Shown here: positions 24,007 through 38,600 of the stretch, one piece after another | Layout: each line of letters begins with the position of its first letter | Numbering within the stretch: the first letter of the stretch is position 1 | Source: Cristatella mucedo | Lineage: Eukaryota; Bryozoa; Phylactolaemata; Cristatellidae | Reading direction: 5' to 3' | Assembly (NCBI GenBank): GCA_009760855.2 | Contig: WPIO01000042.1 | Coordinates: 2,405,001 to 2,469,000 of the forward strand | DNA: 64,000 bases | Notes under the pieces: model-generated | What the model saw: only the letters and a program-made list of their open reading frames with translations | Told to the model about the DNA's origin: nothing | Database searches by the model: none | Made by a program: the position numbers and the translations under genes

Positions 24007-26996
24007 GTAGGGCCGTGGTTTGCCTGCGTTCTGCATGCACGTGCACGTGCCGGCGCTCCACGTGGCCGCCCCTCGCTCGTTTGCCCCCCCCCCCCCCCCC
24101 GAGCTGGCGGCAGTTGGGGCGAAGCTTTCGCCGAGGCTGACCCCAAGGTCTGACCCCAAGGTCTACACTCCAGTAGGCTCGCACCTCAGCTCCTTTCCGG
24201 CCGCGAGGGCCAGTCGCGGCAAGGCTTTGCACCTCTCGCACGGTTGCTGGCTGGGCACGCCCGGCTCTCTCTTGCGTCGGATAATTCCTGTGCAATGGCC
24301 TGTTCTTCCCGTTCTCCGTTGGCCTCTCTCTCGACCCGGTGACCGTGCGGCTTCGTGCAATCTATGCTATACCTCGGCAGCCACCCTAGCATGTGAGGCG
24401 CCCATCGACCGCCGACCAATCAGCCAAGTCAATCCAATCAGTCCAAATCAACCAAGTCTCGTCCTCGCAGAGCATTCCCGTGTGCTCGGCTGGCTCGTGC
24501 AAGGAGGGGGGAGTTCCCGACGTATCCGAGAGCTCGGCCAGAGGTCGGTTATGTTTCCGTGCCCTCTCCCCCCCCCCCCCCGTTTTGCCCGACGACTACC
24601 GAGGGCAGCTGCGAGCGGGGGTGTGCATGCGCTTCTCGTGTAAGGAAAGAAGTCACGGGAAGATGAACAGTCCCCTGCAATCACGGAGAGCAGACGTCGG
24701 CAAGACGTCGTGCGCTGACTGCCAGCCGCCCCCCAGGGCATGCACACCCATGTGGCTGGCACCGTCGCCGGGTACAGCTCGTGTGTGCCCCTGCGACTTT
24801 TTCCCAGGTCAGCTGGTCTCTGCTGTCACGTCTCTGCTCGGCTCCACAGTGGTGCACGAGGTGAGGCCATGAGGCCGTGCAAGAGGCCGTGCAGGCTAGC
24901 AACGCGGCCCACCTCTTCCACCTCTGCCGTCGTCTTCGGCCGAACAGCTGCGTGGCTGTGCTGCTGCAGCACTGCTCCGCTCTTTGCAGAGACCGAGCAG
25001 CTGGCCGAGCACGGCATCACGCTGCCACCCAACATGCAGGGCCTCACGGAGGAGCAGGTGAGCGAGCTCAAGCTGCGGGACGACTGGGCCGACCGCTGCT
25101 CGCCCAGCGGCGGTTACGAGCCGTGCGAGGACAAGATCGGCCGGCGCAACGGGCGAGGTGCGTGCGTGCGTGAGCGCTCACAGCATCTGCCGCCATGCCT
25201 GCCCTGCCCCTTCTGCAGCTGCCGCTGGGGCGACGGCAGTTGGAGGAGGGATGCGCATGTGCGCGCCCTGGGGGAGGGTGTGCTCGAGCAAGCTCGAGGC
25301 TGTGGGTGCCTGCTGCTGCTGCTGGTGCTAACACACCTATTTAGGGCAGCATTTAGTGGGTCCCTGTGATTCGTCCTTGATGTGCTTATGCGTGCTGACA
25401 CTGTGCATGCTGCCACTAACCACATTTGCATGCTGACCCTGTGCATCACGTCACCCTAACCATATTATTCATTTCGTTTGTTTTTCAAGCATGATTTTAC
25501 TTACCATTCAATTGCATTTCACTTTACAGCAAATGTAAAGCGCCTAGAGAGAGATTAAGTTCTCTGAGGGCACTTTATCAAGTGAATTATTGTTATTATT
25601 ATTATTATTACGATCTGCTGCTGCGAGCTGCTGTCTGTAGGCAGTTCGCTCATGCAGTTCCTATCGGTCGTGGCTCGTAGCGTACTTTCGGCGGCGCCGC
25701 CGCCGCTGCTGCCTCATCGCTTGAGCCGATGGAGCGCCTGCTGAATGTGCCCTTTGCTGAGGCCGGCCCCTCATCCATCTTGTGTGCGGCAGCGGCGGCA
25801 GCTGCGTACACGTGCGGCGTCGGCGGATCGTTGCAGCTCCCAATGGCAGAATGAAAGAAGTTCTCCTGAAGACGGTGAAGGAGGCCAAGGACATGATATC
25901 GAAGGTTGGTGCCTGCCAACGCAGCCGCCAATGCTGCTCGCCGTAGCTCGGAGAGCTAGACGTGAGCGGGCTGCTCAGGATGTCGTCCATTAGAGTGCCT
26001 GCCTGAGCACATCAGGTTAAATCGAAGCCGGGTGCCAGTGCTTCGACATGACTTGGAGTGAAGTGGCTGCGTGCAGCTATTGTTTTGCCTGGGCGCCACT
26101 GGCATCGCACTGGTTAAAGTCCTATCTCATTGTGTGTGTGTGTGTGATTATATTTATTTTTAACTTATAATTCAACTATTTATAGTTTAATTTATACTTA
26201 TATATATGTGTAATTTATTTGTATAGCACCCCAATAAAATGTAGTCTCTATTCAGGTGCTTCACATATGCCTCGGGGCTCGAGCCCACGACCTCAGCCAG
26301 GCCTTGGTCGGGGGGGGGGGGTGTGTGTGTGGCGCGCGAGCACTTTAACTGCTGGATCAAACCATTGTGAGATTTTAAGAGTCTGATGTCGATCACTGCT
26401 GGTCGGCCGGTTAGCCTTTGAAGTATGGGTTACATCGGGAATCTGCTTGAGGTCCCCTGCTTTTTATACCCAGTGACTACTGACTCTCTTGCCAACATAA
26501 TCACCGAGTACAATCTAGGCTTTAACTTTTATGCGAATTACACACAGATCCGTCTCTGCCTTCCAGTATCTCCACTCTCTTGTAGCAGGTGTTCTTGACA
26601 TTTGGACGTGGATGGCATCAAGCTTTTCTAAACTCAAATGACAAGAACAACCTAGTAGTTATCGGCAAACCTAGTGTCACTCCAGAACTGGAAGATTTCA
26701 CTCACAAAAATTGGCTCAGCCAGCATCTTGGCTCCTGAACGATCGGATGTCCTGCTTCGAATGAGATGACCACATCAGCTGCATAATTAAGTCTGCCTGC
26801 TTTCAGCTAGGTAATATTACAAAATTCGGGTGTGCTTTAATAAGGGTACCACACAGCCAAGTAGGTGTGTGCATTTCTGACATCCCATCGAGACTTTTAT
26901 AACTCTCCGTGCAAATCTTCTTCTTACCTGTTAAATGAAGTGCTCGTAGACAATACAAAACCTAAATAGAGAAGCAGTAGGATGCTATACAAACGT

Positions 26997-27047
<51 letters not shown>

Positions 27048-30022
27048 ATGTTACATTGTACTGCCTACTTAATTGACCTTGGTCGTTAGCTGCACCTCTT
27101 ACCAATTTCAAATCCTTCTGGGCATGTGCCTTCAGCTCTTCTGTATTAAAGGCTTGGTGCACACTCTACCAATTGATTTTGCGACCTCCCGTGACCACAT
27201 TTGAAATGAAACTAGAAGCCAACCTGTTCATTGCCGCTTTTTCTTCTGAATGTCAGTCATCCTTTCTGTGCACACGTGTTGAAATCGTGCATGCGATTAT
27301 CACTAATCAGTTGATATGCTTCCTTTTCCTAGCACGTGAGCATCTACCGGAAAGGCGATTTAAATAAGTTTGTCGAAAGGCAGTTGGAGATGGACTTTCC
27401 GGATCCAGCTACACGTTTGTCTAGTCAATTGAACATCAGGGCATTTTTATCATCGCTCAAGTTTAAAAAAGTGGTCCGATTATAATCTCTACTACACTGG
27501 AGTTTAGTTCAATCACCACAGCCCATTCCGATGGTTTGAACGATAAGTAAAGCTGGAGGGGAGATGTTTTTGTCGTAGAAGCGATAGCCGATGCCATGGG
27601 GCCGAATTGCATTCTCAAGAAGGGCTCTGTATGTAAATGCGTGGAGAGCAGAAGACACTACATTTGTACCCTAGTGAAACCTGAACGAGTGATGGGTTGA
27701 TTTGGATGAGGCGATGGTTCGTTATTCGATGCTGTGCTAGCTGCACTGCCCTGTTCACTGGGCTGCACCAGCGTCAGCACCAGCAGGCTACTGGCATTTG
27801 GCGCTACAAAAGCCCCAATAGTTTCCGTAGGGCATGCATGACAAGGTGGAGAAGAAAGTATCGCTTCACTCTACGCTACGGCATTTTGTTTCATCCAACA
27901 CTCCTCTGGTGCCTTCGTATGCCAAGGCACACCCTCTTTCAGTGTGGGCGTGCCTCGGCAGCGAGTGTGACAGTGCGCTGTCAGGGCTCTGCACCAGCAA
28001 GCGCTGGCAGACGCTTGTCACTCACTTTTAGGTCTACTCATTCTTTGAATGAATGAATTCACTTTTCTTAGAATTTTAATCATTCTTTGGCTCCTCCAGC
28101 ATACCTCCAGCATACATATCAGATGTACTCTCCCACCAGTCTAAGCATCGTACCACCGGGTTTTCGAAACCTAATCGTTTGTCGTATGGACCTAAAATCC
28201 TATGAATACCCTGCCTTTAGCTCCTAGGCTCCCAAAGCTTAGAATTCACTTCCGACTGGCGTTCCCTGACTTGAACACATTTAAAAAGAAGCTAGAAACG
28301 CATCTATTTATCACAGCATTTAGTGGGTCCCTGTGATTCGTCCTTTGTATGATTATGCGTGCTGTGACACTATGCATGCTGCCACTAACCATAGTTGCAT
28401 GACCCTGTGCATGTCAACTCTAACTATGTTATTCTTGTCGTTATTGAGCATGCTGCCACTAACCATTCGACTACACTTTGCTTTCAGCATATGTAAAGTA
28501 CGTAGAAAGAGATTTGAGTTCTCTGCGGGTGCTATAATAAATTATTATTAATGCTATTGTTATTATTACTTTTAACACAATGAGATTAGTCAGGCTGTGC
28601 TTGTGACCCCGTGTTCCGGTAACCTTCGGTCTACTTCCGGTATATAGCTATCGACTAACAAAAGTATTCACTAATTGGCTAATAAGTTGTCTTGTTGCAC
28701 TCCCTGGCCTTTCCGAGACACTATTCCTAAAGATAGGCAGGCTCCCTTCCCCCTAAAAATAGACTCCCCTTCCCTTCCGTACGTTTGACCCTAACTTCTG
28801 CTCTGGTATTGCATAGCGCCCACGTCACTTGGACAGCTGCTGCTACACAGCTGCTGCTTCTTCTATTGCCAGTGCTACGTAATCGTTCTGGTTAAAGTAC
28901 CCATTGGCCCCAGCTAGCATGCCTGCACCGACATTTAGAGCAGCCGATAGGAGGCTGACCAATCATGCTAGCCTATTTAACAGCCTCTTTTGTATAGCGG
29001 CAAAAGAGCCTTAAAGGGTATCACCACCCCTTGCAGCAGCAACAAAAGATCGCTCACCGCAGGATTTGAAACCACCACCTCGGGGCCTCGGTCATAAAGA
29101 GCAGCCGCCTTGTGCTTCTTTTGCAAACGCCTCGGCACCACGCAGTTCAGGATTGACTAAGCAGAAGCAGGTCATGCTTGTAGGTTTGGTCGTGAAACTG
29201 CACCATCCACGTTTTCAGCATCACATCCTCCGTGTGCTCTGTGTACATGTGGGCGACTGTGTGCCCGCATTGCGTGTGCGACGGCTTTTTCGTATGTGTG
29301 TGTGTGTTTATATGTGTGTGCATGTGTATGTGTGTGCACGTGCATGTGTATGTGTGTCCTTGTGTGTGTGCATGCAAGTGTGTCTGTACTCTGTATGCGT
29401 GTGTTACTTGCATGCACATAAGCTGTGTGCATGATTTTGTTGCATCCATCGCGTGCATGGTCGTCATTTTTGCACGTGCCAGGAATGTGCTTTTTTCATA
29501 CTGGTAATCTGCATGCGCAAACAGAATCTTACGTCCAGTGGCTCACCTATCTCGCATTGTAGAAACGAGTGGCTGAAGACCAGTGCCTCACCCAAAAAGT
29601 CGTCGCAGAAGCCATTGCGATATTGCGTGGTGCCATCACAATTGTGTATCCTATGGGACTGCCGCCTCACGACCCGATCTACGAAGAGCTGGAGAATACC
29701 GAAGATCTGTCCGGCACTCAGGTATCAGGCCTTTAGCTGCTGCTTTCACTGCTGCTGGTGCTTCCACAGCTGCTGCTGCTGCTGCTGCTGGTGCAGCTGC
29801 AATACCAGCAGCCGAAGCCCGATCTCTATTGCCAGTCTATTGCTCTCTCGTTCTATTACCTATCGTCTCTATTGCTCTGAGTTGGCCACTACCACAAGCA
29901 GCAGACAGCTTAGATTGCTGCAGCTGCTAGATCACCGTGTCTACAGCTCAGCTCTGATAGCATTCAGCCCACGCTGCTTACAAATATTGTGTGTAGCGTT
30001 GTCTAGTTATAGTTTATTTTAA

Positions 30023-30053
<31 letters not shown>

Positions 30054-32102
30054 CACTTGATAAAGCGCCCTCAGAGAACTTGATCTCTTTCTAGGTGCTT
30101 TGCATTTGCTGCAAAATGAAATGCAATTAAATGGTAAGTAAAATCATGCTTGAAAAACAAACAAAATGAATAGTATGGTTAGGGGTGACATGCACAGGGT
30201 CAGCATGCAAATGTGGTTAGTGGCAGCATGCACAGTGTCAGCACGCATAAGCACATGAAGGACTAATCACAGGGACCCACTAAATGCTGTCCTAAATAGG
30301 TGTGTTTTTAAGTTCCTTTTAAATGTGGTCAGGTCAGGGGATGTTCTGACGCAGGTCGGGAGGGAGTTCCAGGCTTTGGGAGCATACGAGCTAAATGCAC
30401 GGTCTCCAAAGGATGTAAGGTTTGTACGAGGTATTTGTAGACTGTAGGATTCCAAAAAGCGGGTGATACGATGCTTGGCCTGATGGGGCTATGAAAAATG
30501 AATGGGGCTATGAAAAATGTAGCTATGAAAAATGAATGCTACCATTGGTATTGAGCAGTGAGTGTCTTTAGATGCAGCGGTGGCCCCGTCTTTTTGGGAT
30601 GCAGGCTATCAACAAACTGCTTTAGCATCCACTGAACGAAGGCATCCATGTTTTTCCAAGTGGCTGCGCATGCCATATCCCGATAATTCTCTTGCATTCC
30701 TTATGCTGGCCCCTTGTAATTTATTTCGGTCTTGCATGGGCCCAAGTTACGAGCTGCTATTATGGAGCTCGATCATTGCACTGCTGCTTAGTAGTTTATT
30801 AGTAGTGCAATGCGCTGCTGCTCGTGACAGGGAGCGCCGGTCGCTCGCGTAGCTCGGATCCTGCGCTGAGTAGCCGAGAAGGGTAATTCTGGGGAATGAG
30901 CATGCAAAGCTGTCAATATAAAGATACTAGAGAAATAAATAACTCGCACTGGATCCTGATTCTTCTTTCTGAAATAAATAAACAATGTGCAATGCACTGT
31001 GACCCTCCATTGTGAATGCCGCCTGTTCTTGCGAAGAACATTCCTCTGGCAAAGAAAGTGAAAGTGCAAGTGCATGCAACCCCCGACGAAGCTTCGTGCG
31101 CTTTCTTTCTCTGGTCGCCCAGCCGGCCAGAGCGAATTTTCGATGAGGCAGACAGCATATTTTATACTTGTGTACTTGTGTATACTTGTGTGCAGCGTAT
31201 GAGCGTTTTTGTGTAGGTGTGCACTCGTGCACACCCACACAGTCGTGTATGCTTTTGTTTGGGTTCTGAGACTTTGTATGCACGTAGCTGCACTACCCTT
31301 CGCGGCAACATATTCCCCTACTGCTTATCACTTGCTAGCCGTCAAGTGAACGCCTAGCCTATCTAGTACCGGACGGTAGGTGGTTGAGTTGGACGCACTC
31401 TGGTGGTATTTGCTGTGTCCGTGTGAATTCTCCTTCGCGTCTCGTGGTCGCTGAAACCATTCGTGCTATCACTAATTAGTTGACAGGATTTCTCCCACCT
31501 GCTCGTGTAAAGTGTGTAGAGCAAGATTTAGTTCTTTTAGGACACTATGCAAACGTTGTATCACCACAATGGCTATAATAATAATAATAATAATAATACA
31601 GTTATCGCTAGTATTATTATAGCATAGTAGTAGAATTAGTGTTATTGTCATTAGTCTAGCTAGGTATTTTACCTCTTAAGTGCACTCTATCAGGCCAGGC
31701 TGCTAGGTCTAACTTACTTCATGGTTTTAATGGAGTCGATGTTATCGTTATTAAATTGAAGCTATCGGATGCGTTGTGCCACTACGTACGTTTGTGCCTA
31801 GATAGATCGTTCTTAATCTCCCATCATTTAGGCATCTCTGGAAGTTGTGCCAGAAGATCTTGCGACGCTCTGGTGGGCGTCCAAAGAGTTGCAGCGTGGC
31901 AAGAAGCTGTGCGACTTCATTGGCAAAAACGAGAAGACTAAGATAGTGGCAAAGCTCCAGAAGGTGAGGACGCCGGCACCCAGCTGCCCACCGCAGTCCA
32001 AAGTCTTTGCCCCCCTTACTCCTAGCCTGCTCGCCTGCCAAGCCCTGACGCCAAGCTCTGTGCCAATTGTGCCGCCAGACACAGACGCCCTGAACTCCTT
32101 CC

Positions 32103-32134
<32 letters not shown>

Positions 32135-34611
32135 CGCGCATGTGTGAATGCATGCGTGCGCGTGTATGTATGTGTGTGTTCACTTGAGTGTGCATGTAAG
32201 CTGGGAACGATGTCGTTAATCCATTCTACGCATCCACGTTCATCCACATTCAGCCAGCCTCAGTAATTTCAAAATAGAGAGCGGCCACAGGGGACTACTG
32301 GGGGGGGGCCACTGGCGGGCTGAATGGCGAAAATTATTTCTGCCCCGATCAGTGGGCAGCTCAATCCGGCAACTCGATCCTCTTGAGTCACCGGGGTCCA
32401 ACACTCTACCGATTGAGCTGTCGAGAACAACTTTTTGTTCAACGTTTATCGCGGGGCTTTAAAGCCTCGGCTTTAAATTTCCGCCTACATGCTCAAGCTA
32501 AATCCCCATTCCCTTCGTGAAGGAATGTCTGGGTATATTTCTTGTATGGCCCAGGGTGTTGAAGTGCTCGCCTTTCATGGCCGAGGTCAAGATGCTCGCC
32601 TTTGACGACCTTTGAGGTCGTGAGCTTGAGCCCTGCAGCGTATGTGAAGTGCCTAGGTAGAGATTAAATTTTCTTCGGGTGCTATACAAATGAATCATAT
32701 TTTATGTTATATATTTGCAACTGCAAATTTGGTACCAAGCTGCAACTCTCAGACTTGCTGTGGTAGGCCACTGGGCTGCCGCAGTGACTTACGCAGGTTC
32801 AGGCATCAGGGCAACCCTTCTCCCCCCTCCAGGGAGTCCCACTCCATTCTTGGCCGTGAATGGTTTATGGTGTCGTGCGTCTTTCACCAGTGGATGCAAG
32901 TAAAGCTGTAATTTCGAAAGAGTGGTAATGTCCAAAGTAAATTATATAGCTTACTTGTGCTTATCGTGTGGCCGTGGCTGTGTTGGCCCTCTGATCAGCG
33001 CTGCGATGCTAGGATGCACAGCATGTGGTGCATCCTAGCAGCAGTGCTAAAGCACAGCAGACGAGTTTCCTAGGTTTTTCCTTGGCTTCCACGTTAGCTA
33101 TCGACGCCCACGATCCCAAAGACGGTGCCGAAGAGGATCTAGAACTCGGGTTGTTGCAAGTTGTTCTGCCACGCAGAAACTGCCTGTCAGGTACCGGCAG
33201 TTGTGAAGCCTTCTGTAATAAGTAAGCAGTTCTGTACAATGTACTAGCTTGTCTAGTTCTTGCTCTGTCTTGATAAATCAGTCAACGGCTTGATGAGAGA
33301 GATCCATGTGATCCAATGTTTTTCTTGCTAGTCCGCGCAAGTAAGGCTCTGCTCGTGTTTTTCCTGCATTTATTGCTCAGTTGCTTCAGCCGAATGCCCG
33401 AATTCTGCATGCTAGGTAGGTAGCCTGATATAACGTTGCCTTGGTGACCTCTCGTGCATGGATCGTTCTTGTATCATCTTATTTCGTTTTTTCTCGCCCT
33501 GCTCTCATGTATCTAATTTTAAGCCTGCCATTTTAAGCTCGAAGTTCCTCTTCTAGTCTAAGAAATACGGCTAGTCCACTGGGCCTCATACCCAACTTTT
33601 ATCCTTATGAGATGCATAGATTGTATACTGTCTTCCATAAATAAATAGCATGTGTCCTTATCATCAGATTATTTCCCTATTTGTGCCCATCAGGGAAGCC
33701 GTTATTCACGCAACTCATCTCGAATCAACACCACACCAGGAGAATATATATATATATATATATATGTACATTTTTGCCTAAAATTATTTATAACAATTTA
33801 ATAAAGGTTTGCCCAGTCTCCTTTCTGCCATTCATATCACACTCGAGTGGATAGTGCTAGACCAGCTAAATGCCTACATTAAAACATCAAATCTAGAAAT
33901 CAATGTTAAGGCAGGGTTATAGTTTTTATCACATCACAGAGAACGTACTGGTGAGTGTGTGTAGTGAGCTTCTCAAGACTGCTGACACTGCTAGTCCTGC
34001 GGGAAATCTCGGCAGCATTTGATTCCAGGGATCGCTAAGTCCCTTGAGTGCTTCCATCGTTTTGCTTGGGCATCACAGGCACTTCACTTCGATAGTTTAG
34101 ATCCTAGGTCACCGTGGCAAAGTTCATAGCGTAGGTGTCAACAGCCACCGGTCATTCGATAAGCCTTTACAGCGCGGATCGCCCAAGAGGTGTACTGTAG
34201 ATCCTCTTCTGTTTACAATTTGTCTCAAGTTCTTTTGCTTTCTGATGTCATCGCACAATTTTGGCTTTCATTTCTGTACAGATGAAACTCAGCTATGCTT
34301 AGGCCGTTCTTTCTCTGCTTTCCAGTTCAAGTCAGACTCCTTCAAATTCTTTGCAGCCTGCATTTTATGAATCTCTATCAACGTGTCTCTGTCTGTAACA
34401 TCACAGATACCAAACCAGCAAAGTTATGCCAGAGTTTCTATAGTGCATTCAAAGCCCAGGCAATTTTCGGCATGCATACGATAGCCCACAGACTCAGCTA
34501 AGTGAATGTGACAAGCATAACTAAGTCTGGGGGATAGTCGAGGAAGCAACTGGCATATAGTGAAAAAGTAGGATAGCTAGAAAGGATGTGCCCGAATAGG
34601 CAATAAGAGAA

Positions 34612-34657
<46 letters not shown>

Positions 34658-35595
34658 ATTGCATAAGTTGTAGAAATTAGTTCCACAGTCTAAGATCTGT
34701 AAATAAAAGCATAGCCAAGGATTTTTAAGTGAAAGAATGACAAGTTAATTTATTTTTCTCCCTAAGGGCACACACAGGAAGGCTGAAACTAGCAGCAGCT
34801 CAGCTAGGTATCAATGACCCAATCCATGGCTGGTCGTGTGGGTAAGAGTAAGAATTTGGCTCAGTATCTGCTAATCTACTGGGAGCCACCACAGCTTATT
34901 TTGCAGACGAAACACGCGGTTGCATTTTTTGTATGTGTTGACTAGCCATGCAGCCACATTCATTAACGATTGCAGATACCTAATGGCTTTTTTGGTAACC
35001 CTTCCAAAACGGAATTGCAGTAGCCCAGCCAACCAGGCACAACCAGGAAGCCAATAAGACTTTTAGCCAGCCACCTTGGTAGAAAACCCCAAATCTTAGA
35101 CATGGATTGAACACGATGGCTTGATGGCGTGGAATAGATGGAGCGGTTCTTCCTAATGAAGCTTTTAAACTTTATGGGTCAATATTGAGAAGATACTGAA
35201 AAAGTATGTCCAACCGAAAAATTTCAGGTTACTGTAGTTTTGGTTATCGTCGCGCACAGCACGGAAACGCCAGCCGACGAGCAACACCACCAGTTTATTC
35301 CACTATGCACAGAGCAGGGGGAAGCACAACTTTCTTTGCCCCTCTCGCCCACCGAAGCCCTCCTCCCGAGTGCCTGCGACTCCCTTGTCACAACAACCAC
35401 TAATAGCACATCCCGATCGCATACCACATCAAGTGTCACAGCCCACTCCACCACACTGATCGCCATCGCACTGCATCCCACACTGATCGCCTTATCGCTT
35501 GGCCTGTGTGCACACCGCAATGTGTTACTACTTAACACAGGCTGTGCTTTTCGTAAGTGCAGGCATACTCCTCACAGGCAATACTTCGTATGAAT

Positions 35596-35668
<73 letters not shown>

Positions 35669-38600
35669 ATTCTGCATATTTATTGTGCATTGTTGCCTTA
35701 TCTGCCTGTTATTGCTGCTAATCCGTCTTTCCAGCAAGGTCAAGGCACCCCGGGACGAGAGCCAGTTGTGAGTGAGGAAGAGCAAAAGCAGATGATGGCC
35801 TACTATTTCCGAAAGCAGGAGGAAATGAAGGTAGGTCGCTGTTCTGAAGTGCCGGTGACACTAGTCTTGCTGACCTTGGCCTTGCAGCCAAAGGCGCCGC
35901 ATCCGGAGCCGTGTAGCCACTGCGTGCGAGGCCACCGCGTGCCCAGTATTTGGCTGGGGAGCTGTTAACGTGGACTGGGAACGTGATGGACGGAGCGACC
36001 GACGGACGATCTTGCTCTCCTTTGAACGACATCCGCCAGCCACGAGTAACCAGTATATGCTGCCTCCAGTTGCTGCTGCTGCAGGTGTAATTAGGCATTC
36101 AGGCGCCCATGTTTGGTGAGTCCACAAAGCTAGGCCGAGTCAGAAGCTGTCTCTTTGGAGCTTTCTCTGTGATACACGCGAAGTCTAAGTAGCCGTCTAT
36201 GCGAAATCAGTGGCCAACAGTACTCAATGCCAACTCATGGAGTAAAGAAAAAGTAAGAAGCGCAGAGGTACTAGAGGCCGAGCGTATTTAGAAAGTGAGT
36301 TGGGCAAGAAGTAGCAGCTAGAAATAGCAGCTAGGCGTCGACTAGAAAAGAGGCATCCCTAAACGTTGTTGCAGTGCGGTGCGGCCCGATTGTGAACGTG
36401 AACTGTGCAACCGCCTGAGACCCTTAAAAAACCTGAAGCATTTGCCGCCCGTGGTATCTCGACTACTGAAAGAGCGAGCACTTCACTGTCTGCCTGCGAC
36501 CAAGCAGCCTTCCTGTCTCTGCAGCTGTCTAACTAGGTAAGCTGTCTAAGCCACCTAAGCAGGTTTTGCCGGTCGGTCTTTATTATTATTATTATTATTA
36601 ACAATACCGAAAGGTTCTTATTTTTATTCACTTATTTACCTGTGAGCCACTGCCTACCATTAGCAAAGGAGCAACGTTGCTGGATGCAGTTATACAAAGC
36701 TGGCTACAGACCGACCGGCCATCGTGGCAGCTTCCGAGCAGTGACTGTTGCTGAGGTACCAACTCAATTAGCAGCCAGCTGAGCAGCGTTTAGCCCCTTA
36801 GTGGCGCACCCTTGGTGGCAAATCTTTTCGAACACGTGATCTCACGGAATCCACCGTCGAGCACCTGCCTTCGAGTAGCCGTCCATGTTACTGACGGCGC
36901 GTGAATCGGCAGGCCAACGGCAGACTGGAAATCTAGTGCTGTGTTTTTTTGTTACCCTCCTTCATCGAGCTTTTGCCATGTGTGCCCAGCTATTGGGTAA
37001 CCGGTGCAGTGCCTGCCACTTTGAAGCACCTAAACAATCGTTAGTAGCTATGCCGACTGCGAGCGCCTGCCTGCCTGCTGATGACTCCCTAGCAGTCGGC
37101 CGTTGAACAGAGCTCCGAGTCGGCCGATCTCAGCTTGTGTGTGGTATCGCTCGGCCGGTATCTAAACTTAGTGCTGCATGCCACAATGTTGGTCGATCTA
37201 GATAGATAAAGAGAACAATCCTAATGCATCGCCCCAGGTGGGTCTTGGTGAGAGCAACTGGCACCATACCTGTATACTTCGCAGAGCTGACCCTTATACT
37301 TACCGTGACTCCTCGTGATGCATGTGTTCAACACAACGTCAGCCAGGCAGACCCGACACTGTCACTTTTACAAATTTTCAAAAATGTCAGATACTGACAT
37401 TCTTGAAAACTTTAGGGATTAAGACAGCACGGTATAAATTATATGCTGATGCTATATTGGCATTTTGTCACCGACGATGCCTCGGCCAATGATGAGCTAA
37501 GGTACCCGGACGTCTCCTTTATCTGTTGAGGCCAGCCCATGCCATAGAGATGCATGGTATGCGACCAGAGCATTTCACCAGCTGCACACCTTTCTGAGGG
37601 TACAAGAGCGGTTTTGATGTCGATGCAGGAGATGGCCATTAAAACGTAGCACTCGCGAGGCAGCTGAAGGTCTCAGAGGGTTATGTTAGGAGCATTATGA
37701 GGAAACATCTGGACTTTGGTACCACAGAGGCACTGCAGTGATCGAGTCACTCTTTTGAGTAACTTCTCCAGGGAGGACCGGCACCTCAGAAGCATGGTGC
37801 TGAAGGACTGGTTGCCACTGCTAAAATGCACTGCCAGAGTCTCTGTTATGCGACCGGAATGGTTGTAAGCCAAAACGCACCATGAGTAGATGGCTTAACG
37901 AACAAAGACTGAATGTGCTGGTGACCAATTGCAAGCCGTCGTTGACTGTGCAGCACAAAAAAGTAAGGCTGAATTTTGCTTGCCGATTCCAGCACTGGAT
38001 AGCATCGTATATCGACAGTAGTGTATATACTTTTCTTGTTGTCTTTAATTATATGCTTCTCTGCTCTAAGAATGTCTCAGTATGCTGTAAAGGAAGCATG
38101 GTCAAATGGTTAGTGGTAGCATGCACAGTGTCAACATGCATAGCATAGTTAGAAGTGACATGCGCAGAGTCCGCACGCAAATGTGGTTTGTGGCAGCATG
38201 CACAGTGTCAGCACACATAAGTAAGCACACAAAGTACGAATCTCACGGACCCACTGAATGCTGCTGTGATAAATAGATGCGTTTTTAGTTTCGTGTTAAA
38301 TTTGCTCAAGCTAGGAGATGTCGTGACGCCAGTCGAAAGTGAGTTCAAGGCTTTGGGAAAAACGAACCAAAGGCACGGTATCCAAAGGATTTCAGGTTCG
38401 TACGAGGTATAGGTAAACGATTAGATTCGGGAAAGCAGCTGGTACGACCCTAAGCCTGGCGGTGACTAGTTCTGATACGTAGGCTGAAGCCAGAGAATTA
38501 AGAGACCTAAACGCGAATAGGAGAACCTTTAAGTCGATGCGTTGCTTGACTGGGAGCCAGTGCAGGTTGGTAAGAAGTTGTGTGATTTGGCAACTGTGAC

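Noticed and set aside
27173-27480. Peptide HVSIYRKGDLNKFVERQLEM as an extra CFAP298 exon
   Set aside because: It has no counterpart in homologues, and exon 3 joins exon 4 in phase with the right length without it.
32340-32428. A functional tRNA gene on the minus strand
   Set aside because: A and B boxes are present but acceptor-stem pairing is poor and the context is repeats; treated as a SINE head or tRNA pseudogene.
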